6,036 nt of DNA from JAGLSB01 sp023135955 (GCA_030673645.1 DAOVIO010000215.1:1-6036), one strand, 5' to 3'; positions 1-5,920 are shown, counted from the stretch's first letter. Made by a program: numbers and translations. Notes: generated by a model from the letters alone, not told the origin.

Positions 1-1
1 T

Positions 2-469
2 GAAAACAAAAATAATGTAAGTGTAAATGGTGTTGATTTTAATTTGAGGGCAAGATTAAAATATGGATTTTCAGTAAATGCTTCGTATAGTTATACCGAT
101 TCTGAAGATAAAACCAGTGGATCGCAAATGCTGGGTACGAGTAAAAACAACGCCGGTCTGATGATTCAACATAAATTCTCAAGAAAAAAATATAGTCTTT
201 CTACTAATCTAAGGGCCAGTTACAAAGGTGAGGTCCCATTTGAAGAAATGGATGATATTACAGGCGATATTACTTCAAAACTTTATAAGGCACACACAAT
301 CTGGAATTTAACAACATTACACAAAATACATTCCGGCATATTTTTAACGATAGGTGTTAATAACATTTTTGATACCATTGAAGTTGGAAATATTATGAAC
401 TTAAACCCGGGGAGAAGATTTTTTACCGGAATTAGAATAAATATTCATGAACTAAACTTAATTAATTAA
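2..469 (+). CDS. TonB-dependent outer-membrane receptor, C-terminal part (5' end outside window)
   Basis: The frame is open from the left edge of the window, so this is the last ~155 residues of a larger protein; a TTG at 44 is internal, not the start. The visible part alternates polar and aromatic residues as outer-membrane beta strands do. It has the typical receptor ending: a GVNNIFDT motif (the conserved 'NLFD' turn near the end of TonB-dependent barrels), then NPGRRFFTGI and a final amphipathic strand. Family knowledge: such 22-strand barrels import siderophores, haem, vitamins or glycans using TonB energy. The plug, the TonB box and any SusC-type extension are not visible, so the substrate cannot be read from this fragment. 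The next gene starts 5 bases after the stop and is a HmuY-type lipoprotein, so a haem or metal uptake role (HmuR-like) is an inference from context. Confidence 0.85.
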   Translation, partial: ENKNNVSVNGVDFNLRARLKYGFSVNASYSYTDSEDKTSGSQMLGTSKNNAGLMIQHKFSRKKYSLSTNLRASYKGEVPFEEMDDITGDITSKLYKAHTIWNLTTLHKIHSGIFLTIGVNNIFDTIEVGNIMNLNPGRRFFTGIRINIHELNLIN

Positions 470-474
470 TTTTT

Positions 475-1071
475 ATGAAAAATTTCAAATTTAAAAATGC
501 AGTCCTGATTATTGCAGCTATTTTATTGCTTAATGCCTGTGAAAAAGATGACGATAACAATTCAGGAGGCCTGGAAGCTGTAACAACTATGGTTGAGGCA
601 ACAAGTTATACCGATTGGGTATATTATTCATTTTCTGAAGGAGCTGAAGTTAGTGTCAGCGATCCTAAAACTTCAACAAATTGGGATATTGGATTAATGC
701 GAAATCATTTTAGTACAAATAGCGGATCTTCAGGAAATGGTGCCGGAGGTGCTTTAGATGCAGGAGTTGTAGATTTCGATTCATATCTTGAAGCACCAGA
801 AACAGGATTCAGTGTTGATGATAGTATTCAGGCATTCGATTTTACTATAATGTCATATTTGTCCGTTGCCGCTAATGCAGTGCTTGAAACCTGGGGTGAA
901 TTAACAGATGAACAACCTCCTACATTAGTGCCAAGTAATAAAGTATTTGTAGTAAAAACAGCTGATGGCAAATATGCTAAAATGATTGTTCAGAATTATT
1001 ATGGTACCGAAGGAAGTGGATATATTACATTTAAATATGTCTATCAACCAGATGGAACTGCTAAATTTTAG
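475..1071 (+). CDS. HmuY-family surface lipoprotein
   Basis: A 198-residue lipoprotein. Residues 1-21 form a signal peptide (basic start, hydrophobic LIIAAILLL core) ending in lipobox LLNAC, with Cys22 as the lipidated residue. It is followed by an acidic EKDDD stretch resembling the Bacteroidota lipoprotein export signal, so exposure on the cell surface is likely. The rest matches the HmuY fold family as I know it: an early WDIG strand (70-73), a glycine/serine-rich GGA loop near 83-93, and a C-terminal KVFVVKTADGKYAKM ... GYITFKYVYQPDG block. HmuY proteins bind haem for a partner TonB receptor, and the preceding gene is such a receptor, almost certainly co-transcribed. The mature protein has only one histidine (His78), so the bis-His haem ligation of Porphyromonas HmuY is not possible here; Met75, Met126 and Met170 are other candidates, or the ligand may not be haem. 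The ATG at 475 is the only start that keeps the signal peptide. Confidence 0.8.
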   Translation: MKNFKFKNAVLIIAAILLLNACEKDDDNNSGGLEAVTTMVEATSYTDWVYYSFSEGAEVSVSDPKTSTNWDIGLMRNHFSTNSGSSGNGAGGALDAGVVDFDSYLEAPETGFSVDDSIQAFDFTIMSYLSVAANAVLETWGELTDEQPPTLVPSNKVFVVKTADGKYAKMIVQNYYGTEGSGYITFKYVYQPDGTAKF

Positions 1072-1075
1072 TTAA

Positions 1076-1185
1076 GGATACATTCCTCTCTTGTTGAACA
1101 TATTTAAACTCCAAAGAAGTTTTATGTTTGATTTCATTTGACATATAAATCATTGGTGTTCATTGAAATAAAGAGAGGAATGTCC
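1076..1185. repeat. Long-spaced inverted repeat in the convergent gap
   Basis: The left arm ACATTCCTCTCTT (1080-1092) is a perfect reverse complement of 1171-1183. The match extends outward to GGA/TCC (1076-1078 with 1183-1185) if two bases bulge. A second, inner 6-bp arm pairs TGAACA (1095-1100) with TGTTCA (1157-1162). The 78-base spacing is too wide for an ordinary terminator. It lies between a plus-strand gene end and a minus-strand gene end. It could be a small inverted-repeat element or a folded transcript end; no target-site duplication is evident at the borders. Confidence 0.6.
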
Positions 1186-1197
1186 TGGAAAACAGGA
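1183..1197. other. Small hairpin beside the inverted repeat
   Basis: TCCTG (1183-1187), loop GAAAA, CAGGA (1193-1197) form a perfect 5-bp stem with an A-rich loop. It overlaps the outer edge of the larger inverted repeat, so the two folds compete. No T-run follows on either strand, so it is not called as a terminator. Confidence 0.4.
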
Positions 1198-1218
1198 ACA
1201 AACCTCATATTTCACCAT

Positions 1219-1562
1219 TTAAATTTTCTTTCCAATATAAAACACATAGCCGTAATACTCTTTATACTTGTAATATAATTGAGTTTCATGACGTTGATTT
1301 GCTATGAATTCTTCAGCAGTTTTATTACCTGAATATTTCTTCAGAAAGACTTCCTGTGCAGAAACTTGTGGAGCATAGAAATGATCGGTCCAGCAGTTTT
1401 CTGGCAGAATGAAAGTAGCAACAGGGATATATCCGGCTTTTTGCATTTTTTCAACTTTGTTCGGAATAGTATCTATTTCAGGATAAGCATCCATCCAAAA
1501 TTCATCTATCTCAGTTGGTCGCTCATCAGTAAACCACGACGCTTCTGAAACAGCAATATAGC
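1219..1562 (-). pseudogene. Class I SAM-dependent methyltransferase, C-terminal fragment
   Basis: The minus-strand frame reads YIAVSEASWFTDERP ... FWMDAYPEIDTIPNKV ... AGYIPVATFILPENCW ... YYGYVFYIGKKI to a TAA at 1219-1221. I recognise this as the end of a Bacteroidota class I methyltransferase of roughly 260 residues, in which 'GGYIAVSEASWF' is the strand after the Rossmann core. The first ~150 residues, including the SAM-binding GxGxG motif and the acidic ribose-binding residue, are missing. Coding similarity stops where the 182-base repeat begins (about 1563), and the same frame reaches a stop codon inside the repeat at 1576-1578. An ATG at 1494 would give a 91-residue product, but it lies inside the conserved domain and would lack the catalytic core. 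The fragment is therefore almost certainly dead. The family assignment is from memory of the motif string, not a search. Confidence 0.75.
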
Positions 1563-1744
1563 TCCGGGTCAGTGTTTACTTCACGGTAAACCACCTTCCC
1601 ACTTGCTAACAGTTAGACTCCTTATCTCCGCACGTATGAGCCTGTCCCGGATTTATTTCGGGTAGGTTGTCGTGAGTGGGCGGAGGTACGAAGTTTCTTC
1701 GTATCTTGTTCTACTCGATTTGCACAACCCTCCAAAATTGAATA
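1563..1744. repeat. 182-base structured direct repeat, copy 1
   Basis: This is the same sequence, in the same orientation, as 3889-4070. By hand alignment the first 70 bases (1563-1632) are identical, followed by about 9 substitutions and two compensating 1-base gaps, roughly 94% identity overall. Internal hairpins: GTTTAC/GTAAAC (1574-1579 with 1586-1591), CTAAC/GTTAG around 1606-1616, CCCG/CGGG around 1646-1661, and TACGAAG-TTT-CTTCGTA (1687-1703), which extends by two pairs. CTCCGC (1626-1631) can also pair with GCGGAG (1680-1685). The low-coordinate end abuts the methyltransferase fragment. No protein is encoded. A non-autonomous mobile element or recombination site is inferred; the family is not recognised. 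Confidence 0.85.
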
Positions 1745-1911
1745 AGCATAAGTGAAATAAATAAAAAGATGTATTTCATCAACAATAAGCTTTAATTAAA
1801 AATAGTGCTGAATATCCCCAAACGAACTTTGACGTCTGTTAGGATTCCAAAAACACAATATTCACATGGTGTTATTTTACATAATACAGCCAAAAAGAAA
1901 CAAATTAGAAA
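1745..1911. other. Short gap downstream of the sulfatase, no gene seen
   Basis: This AT-rich stretch lies between repeat copy 1 and the sulfatase stop codon. On the minus strand it has an open stretch of about 37 codons ending in a TAA, without a start or recognisable motif, which I take as chance. No hairpin followed by a T-run was found, so the sulfatase has no clear intrinsic terminator here. Confidence 0.5.
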
Positions 1912-3267
1912 TCAATTCAATTGAACATTCATTACAGCCGATAGCTCTTTCCTTAATTCTTCAACAATCGTTTTATGTTCTTGATCTGAAATCAGGTTAT
2001 TTAATTCCTGAGGGTCTTCCTTCATATTATATAAGCGCCCCTCTTCAAGTGCAAACCAACAATATTTCCAATCCCCCTTTCGGATCATATATCCATAACT
2101 ATTGCTTCTGTAGGTTTCAGAATAGGCAGCCCTATCATCCTCTCTGGAGCCGCACATTAACATCGGAGCAATACTTTTTCCAGATAAATTTTTTGGTTTT
2201 TCCAGGTTGCATAAATCGCAAAGAGTTGGAAGAATATCAATAATCATTACTGGTGTATCATCTACTCTACTTTCCTTAATTTTGTTTGGATACGACCATA
2301 TAAATGGAACTGAAACAGATGCGTCGTAAAATGAATTCTTATACCATAGACCATGCTCTCCATTCATTTCTCCATGATCTGAAATATAGATTACAATCGT
2401 GTTCTCATACAGGCCTTGCTCTTTAAGCTCATTTATGATTCTACCAATCTGTTCATCGATATAAGTTACCATACCATAATACATGGCACGTGCCCTCTTT
2501 ATCTCTTCGTCGCTCATAGTTTCGAATCCCCACTTATCACTTTCCTTTTGCTCAGCGATGGTCCAGTCCTCCTTCATTTCTTGTGTAACAAGCGGTAAAT
2601 CAATATCATTTATATAAAGATCTGCATACTTTATATTACAAATAAATGGGAAATGAGGCTTTTTAAAAGATACACCTAAAAAGAAAGGGTCTGTTTTACT
2701 CTGCTTTTTCAGAAATTCAACTGCCCCTGTGGCGACAAGGCCTTCAAAATCATTTTCCTCTGAGAAAGTATATGTTGTGGCATCCTGGGGAAGTCGTCCT
2801 ATATCTTTTGCAAATTTTCTTGCTTCCTGGTAACTTAAAGATATCTCCTCCATCAGGGCTTCATTTCCTCCACCAAAGCCAAGAGCAATATTGCTATTAC
2901 CCCAATGTTCTTTTCCATACCATTCTGTAGTATAACCCGCTTTTTTGAAAATATTGGGCAACGTGGCGGAGTAAAATAGTGAATCTTGATTACCCCTGAC
3001 ACCAAGTTTTGAGGGCATCATTCCCGTAATTAAAGAGACTCGTGAAGGCACACATATCGGATCCTGGCAATAGGCATTCGTAAACATTGTCCCTGAAGCA
3101 GCAATGGCATCGAGGTTTGGTGTTTTTACAATATTGTTTCCATAACAAGCCAATGCATTTGGAGAATGCTCATCTGTCATAAGGAACAGTACATTTGGTT
3201 GGTCCTGTGCTTTTGTGAAGCTTACAGACAAAAAGATTAACACAAATAATGATATAGACTTAATCAT
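1912..3267 (-). CDS. Exported type I (formylglycine) sulfatase
   Basis: A 451-residue, apparently complete member of the arylsulfatase/alkaline phosphatase superfamily (S1 type), which hydrolyses sulfate esters, in Bacteroidota usually on polysaccharides. Residues 1-20 form a signal peptide with likely cleavage at TKA-QD, so it acts in the periplasm or at the surface. Visible motifs: NVLFLMTDEH (calcium ligands Asp32 and Glu33); CVPSR at 72-76, in which Cys72 is the residue converted to formylglycine and Arg76 is conserved; GKEHWG (Lys119, His121); KKPHFPF (Lys203, His205); and ISDHGEMNGEHGLWYK (Asp297, His298, Lys310). The ending RKGDWKY ... LYNMKEDPQELNNL is the usual C-terminal subdomain. 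The exact substrate cannot be told. No maturase (FGE or anSME) and no other glycan enzyme lies in the window, so it must be activated by an enzyme encoded elsewhere. It lies between the two 182-base repeats, 46 bases downstream of a frameshifted small gene. Confidence 0.93.
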   Translation of the reverse strand: MIKSISLFVLIFLSVSFTKAQDQPNVLFLMTDEHSPNALACYGNNIVKTPNLDAIAASGTMFTNAYCQDPICVPSRVSLITGMMPSKLGVRGNQDSLFYSATLPNIFKKAGYTTEWYGKEHWGNSNIALGFGGGNEALMEEISLSYQEARKFAKDIGRLPQDATTYTFSEENDFEGLVATGAVEFLKKQSKTDPFFLGVSFKKPHFPFICNIKYADLYINDIDLPLVTQEMKEDWTIAEQKESDKWGFETMSDEEIKRARAMYYGMVTYIDEQIGRIINELKEQGLYENTIVIYISDHGEMNGEHGLWYKNSFYDASVSVPFIWSYPNKIKESRVDDTPVMIIDILPTLCDLCNLEKPKNLSGKSIAPMLMCGSREDDRAAYSETYRSNSYGYMIRKGDWKYCWFALEEGRLYNMKEDPQELNNLISDQEHKTIVEELRKELSAVMNVQLN

Positions 3268-3313
3268 AATATTTCTTGTTTTAACAATAAATTACTTCTG
3301 GTTTTTATAAGGC

Positions 3314-3594
3314 TTAATTTCGCCAAATGAATGCGGTAGCTTGTTTAACTCCCCCTTCATCAAATTCCATTTCTTTTACCTCTTCAGGATAACCAGATTG
3401 TCTTAAACCTGCAGCATTTTGTTCATAAAAGCCACCCACAAAATCAAATCCAAAGTTCCTTCGAATATAGCTTGTTATTTTCTGGTAATGCTCATTAACG
3501 GGTTTTGGGGATGCCGACTCATTATTTTAGTGGCATCTGCTAACTCTACATTTATCTCGTCAATCTTGTGTTCTGTTTCTTCTCCAATATTCAT
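3314..3594 (-). pseudogene. Small unidentified gene, frameshifted
   Basis: Two overlapping minus-strand frames make one gene-like product. The first starts with ATG at 3594 (MNIGEETEHKIDEINVELAD, then ATKIMSRHP) and, if not shifted, stops at 3475. The second, out of frame, continues from about 3517 as PKPVNEHYQKITSYIRRNFG, then FDFVGGFYEQNAAG and so on, to a TAA at 3314. Moving between frames at the CCCC-AAAA run (plus strand 3503-3510, GGTTTTGGGG region) gives about 93 sensible, charged codons. A single lost base in the C-run is the simplest explanation, so it is either a real pseudogene or a sequencing slip. I do not recognise the family. It reads toward the sulfatase 46 bases away and may once have been co-transcribed with it. 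Confidence 0.5.
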
Positions 3595-3737
3595 CAATAT
3601 CTATTTATTATTTAGAATCCTGAACTTTACAATCACATCAAAATGATTTAACACATTAATATGACGCCATTGATAATACAAATATTCATTTAATTACTGC
3701 TTTTTAACATATATAATATCGCCAAAAAAAGGGAATG
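3595..3737. other. AT-rich gap, no gene seen
   Basis: This lies between the tail of the unidentified gene and the small frameshifted gene, both on the minus strand. It is strongly AT-rich. On the minus strand a run of seven T follows the upstream stop codon (plus-strand A-run 3724-3730), but I see no stem in front of it. I could not find a convincing Bacteroidota TAnnTTTG promoter. Confidence 0.4.
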
Positions 3738-3888
3738 TCAATAAATTTCGCTTTTATTGTCATATATTAAATAGGACTTCATGTGGCCGGAACGACCAGG
3801 CATGAAGTACCGGTTGAACATCAGGCGGTCAATAATTTCTCTGTGAATATTAGGAGTGCGTTTTAGATACTCAGGAAGGAGGCTTCGT
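3738..3888 (-). pseudogene. C-terminal fragment of an unidentified protein
   Basis: The minus-strand frame is open from the repeat junction (about 3888) to a TGA at 3738-3740. It encodes ~49 residues: RSLLPEYLKRTPNIHREIID, then RLMFNRYFMPGRSGHMK and SYLIYDNKSEIY. It looks like real coding sequence (mixed charged and aromatic residues, normal composition) and reads as the tail of a longer protein. It has no start codon of its own near the junction. The frame happens to continue back into the repeat, where a GTG at 3920 could act as a start and add VYREVNTDPE from repeat sequence; I regard that as a chimera and not the original N-terminus. I do not recognise the family. The situation mirrors the methyltransferase tail at copy 1. 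Confidence 0.45.
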
Positions 3889-4070
3889 TCCGGGTCAGTG
3901 TTTACTTCACGGTAAACCACCTTCCCACTTGCTAACAGTTAGACTCCTTATCTCCGCAGGCATTAGCCTGTCCCGAATTTATTTCGGGATACGTTGGTGT
4001 GAGTGGGCGGAGGTACGAAGTTTCTTCGTATCTTGCTCTATTCGATTGCACAACCCTCCAAAATTGAATA
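3889..4070. repeat. 182-base structured direct repeat, copy 2
   Basis: Second copy of the repeat at 1563-1744, same orientation, starting TCCGGGTCAGTG and ending CCAAAATTGAATA. It appears to be the better-preserved copy: CAGGC-ATTA-GCCTG (3957-3970) is a perfect hairpin here but broken in copy 1, and TCCCGAA/TTCGGGA (3971-3989) is fully paired here but carries a mismatch and a G-T pair in copy 1. The GTTTAC/GTAAAC (3900-3917) and TACGAAG-TTT-CTTCGTA (4014-4030) stems are identical in both. Retained stems suggest selection on a folded nucleic acid, either RNA or the single-stranded DNA of a mobile element. The low-coordinate end abuts the unidentified gene tail. Confidence 0.85.
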
Positions 4071-4576
4071 TCAGTTGAAGTTTTAGTAAGGAATCTAGAC
4101 AAAACCCATTTTTAGTTCTGAAAGCCCATATATGCTCATCAGGCGACAGAGCCGGCTTTTTAACTTCAAGACTATCTAATTCAATGCCTGACTACAGATA
4201 GCCTTTGTATTTTGATTTCTTCAAAGGAAAATGACCGGCTTTAGCCCTCACTTAAGTTAATTATTGTGCTTATAATCATAAGCTTGCCAATTATCTTTAA
4301 AAAAAATGAAAAATAGTTGCTATAAAGGGGTAACAAAAAGGGGAGAAGTTTAATTAATGGATTATAGGGATAATGGAATGGAACAGAAGAAGGAAGGATA
4401 CAAATAGATTGGCTATCTGCATATTGTCAATTTCAGGAAATATTGAAATTAATATAGTATAAAGCATCCAATCATAATAAGCTTTCCGGGGATTTTATTT
4501 CTGGTAGTGTAGTACATATAATAAGTTACCAACAAGGCTAAAAAAGATAGTACGTTAAACTAAAAAACAATACATT
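4071..4576. other. Intergenic stretch of about 500 bases without a recognisable gene
   Basis: No ORF here is convincing. On the minus strand one frame runs from about 4251 to the repeat border with a single TAG at 4192-4194. Its 40 codons after the stop (SGIELDSLEVKKPALSPDEH and on) look faintly protein-like, so a decayed gene truncated by repeat copy 2 is possible but weak. At 4429-4450 AATTTCA and TGAAATT form a 7-bp AT hairpin with an 8-base loop. The last ~80 bases must carry the promoter of the downstream gene, but no clear TAnnTTTG element is seen; a TATAAT-like string near 4516-4522 is of uncertain value in this phylum. Confidence 0.4.
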
Positions 4577-5125
4577 ATGAAAAAATATTTTTTGATTTTA
4601 ATATTAATAATGACATCAATTTTAAGTTACTCGCAAGAACCTTTGAAATGGGAAGAAGTAGTTACAGTTGATTCCACCGCAAACAAAACGGAATTGTTTA
4701 ACCGTGCAAGACGCTGGTTTAGCAATACTTTTAAAAGTGAAAAAGATGTAATCAGTATTACAGACAAAGAAAGCGGTGAGATTTCAGGAAACGCAGTCGT
4801 AAAATATAAGAGTGACCGTTTTTATGTTGGTGTAGTTTGTGTAAATGGATATGTAAATTTTAAAATAAACGTTTATGTTAAAGACGGTAGATATAAATAT
4901 GTTATTCATTCATTAGTCCATGAAGGTTCATATTATGATGGGAATAAACCGATAAGTTATGGTATTCTTACAGATTCGGAAATAGCACCCAAACCAACAC
5001 GAGGCGGAGCAAATAAGAAAGCATGGGTAGAAATAAAAGCACAAGCAATAAATCAAATTAACTCTCTAATTAACTCATTAAAAACAGAAATGTCAACAAA
5101 ATCTGAGGTTCAAGATGATTGGTAA
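4577..5125 (+). CDS. Exported DUF4468-type protein
   Basis: A 182-residue protein with a clear signal peptide (MKKYFLILILIMTSILSYS, likely cleavage before Gln20), so periplasmic or surface. The mature part matches DUF4468 as I know it: an N-terminal helix with NKTELFNRARRWFSNTFKS (36-54), then DVISITDKESGEISGNAVV (57-75), and a strand pair ending in FKINVYVKDGRYKYVIH (95-111). These domains have a small alpha/beta fold, are frequent in Bacteroidota and have no established function. The C-terminal ~35 residues (from about 148) form a helix with a polar tail. No lipobox is present. A Shine-Dalgarno sequence is absent, and the ATG is placed by the signal peptide. The next gene follows after 31 bases on the same strand, so it probably heads a three-gene transcript ending at the hairpin at 5921-5963. 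Confidence 0.75.
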   Translation: MKKYFLILILIMTSILSYSQEPLKWEEVVTVDSTANKTELFNRARRWFSNTFKSEKDVISITDKESGEISGNAVVKYKSDRFYVGVVCVNGYVNFKINVYVKDGRYKYVIHSLVHEGSYYDGNKPISYGILTDSEIAPKPTRGGANKKAWVEIKAQAINQINSLINSLKTEMSTKSEVQDDW

Positions 5126-5156
5126 AACAAGTTATTAGAAAAACAGATGAAAAATT

Positions 5157-5432
5157 ATGAAAGACTCTTATAACAAATCAATCCAACTCCACTGCATTAC
5201 TTGTGGTGATTCAGATTTTGAATTTAATGAAGCTAAAACTTGGATAAAATGCAACCGGTGCGGAAAAGAATATTTGGGTGGTTATGATGAACTTGTCGAA
5301 TTAAATCAGGAAAATATAAATCAAGAATTGGAAGAGAGCAAAGAAGAAATAACCAAGGATTTGAAAAATGATTTAACCAAAATGTTTAAAGATGCTTTTA
5401 AAGGAAATAAGAATATAAAATTCAAAGGATAA
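5157..5432 (+). CDS. Small zinc-ribbon protein of unknown function
   Basis: A 91-residue cytoplasmic protein (no signal peptide or membrane segment). The N-terminal half is a four-cysteine zinc ribbon: Cys13-x2-Cys16 and Cys32-x2-Cys35, the second knuckle being CNRCGKEY. After GGYDELVELN comes a strongly charged, probably helical region (50-82) rich in Glu and Lys, ending in a basic FKGNKNIKFKG tail. Zinc ribbons of this size often bind nucleic acid or mediate protein contacts; neither can be shown here. The stop codon TAA (5430-5432) is directly followed by the ATG of the next gene with no spacer, implying translational coupling and a joint function. An out-of-frame 8-codon reading frame (5147-5173) overlaps its start, probably by chance. 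I do not recognise a named family. Confidence 0.75.
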   Translation: MKDSYNKSIQLHCITCGDSDFEFNEAKTWIKCNRCGKEYLGGYDELVELNQENINQELEESKEEITKDLKNDLTKMFKDAFKGNKNIKFKG

Positions 5433-5870
5433 ATGGAAATTGCAGGTATAACAATATCGATATTGGCTTTGTCTCTTTCAATTTTTACATACTTCAAACA
5501 TGACAAAAAAATTAAGCAACAATCAAAATTGCTTAATAAATATCACCTTGAAAAGATTGAGAAAGAAAAGGAAGAAGAAAAAAAAGCGATAATTGAAGCT
5601 TTTGTGGTAAAAGGAAACAAAGGAACAAGAACAATAAAAATTTATAATAAAGGGAAAAGTATCGCTAAAAATGTAAATGTTGTTATTCCTGAGAATGATG
5701 GTTATCACGTTTTTACAAATCCATGTCCTATTGACATTCGACCTCAAAATGGAATAGAAATAAGATTAGGTGCTTTACTTGAAGGTCATCCAGATAAAAT
5801 TGAAATTAAATTTGAATGGAGTGATGATTTCAGAAAGGTTAATAAAGGTAATCAAACTATTCAAATTTAG
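5433..5870 (+). CDS. Membrane-anchored protein with a soluble beta-rich domain
   Basis: A 145-residue protein. Residues 4-21 (AGITISILALSLSIFTYF) form one transmembrane helix at the extreme N-terminus. It is followed at once by a basic stretch (HDKKIK) and a charged probable coiled coil (about 25-52, LEKIEKEKEEEKKA). By the positive-inside rule the rest should be in the cytoplasm. Residues 55-145 look like a beta-sandwich domain: RTIKIYNKGKSIAKNVNVVI (66-85), then GIEIRLGALLEGHPDKIEIKFEW (107-129), a pattern seen in many uncharacterised bacterial membrane-anchored proteins. It starts immediately after the stop of the zinc-ribbon gene, so the two are very likely made together, and a cytoplasmic complex at the membrane is a reasonable inference. 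No catalytic motif is seen. The terminator lies 50 bases downstream. Confidence 0.7.
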   Translation: MEIAGITISILALSLSIFTYFKHDKKIKQQSKLLNKYHLEKIEKEKEEEKKAIIEAFVVKGNKGTRTIKIYNKGKSIAKNVNVVIPENDGYHVFTNPCPIDIRPQNGIEIRLGALLEGHPDKIEIKFEWSDDFRKVNKGNQTIQI

Positions 5871-5920
5871 TAATGAAAAAAAAGCCCAGTTGGTAATAGG
5901 ATTTAAGGCACCGTTGAGCC

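Noticed and set aside
1603..1620. GTTAGAC core-like string inside the 182-base repeat, suggesting an attC site.
   Set aside because: The two core-like strings are adjacent (CTAAC-A-GTTAG), not at the outer ends of a palindrome, and the unit lacks the overall attC symmetry.
1866..2243. Plus-strand open frame of 125 codons.
   Set aside because: It lies mostly antisense to the sulfatase, whose motifs are unambiguous, and has no protein-like pattern of its own.
3419..3646. Plus-strand open frame of 75 codons, hydrophobic.
   Set aside because: It is antisense to the frameshifted small gene; the hydrophobic look comes from reading the complement of charged codons.
3721..3740. Terminator after the unidentified gene tail, because of a T-run on the minus strand.
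   Set aside because: No stem precedes the T-run.
1563..4070. CRISPR array or insertion sequence with a transposase.
   Set aside because: There are only two copies of a long unit more than 2 kb apart, no spacers, and no transposase-like frame between or beside them.
5147..5173. Eight-codon reading frame overlapping the start of the zinc-ribbon gene, a possible leader peptide.
   Set aside because: It has no sign of attenuation structure or conserved content, and such short frames are common by chance in AT-rich sequence.
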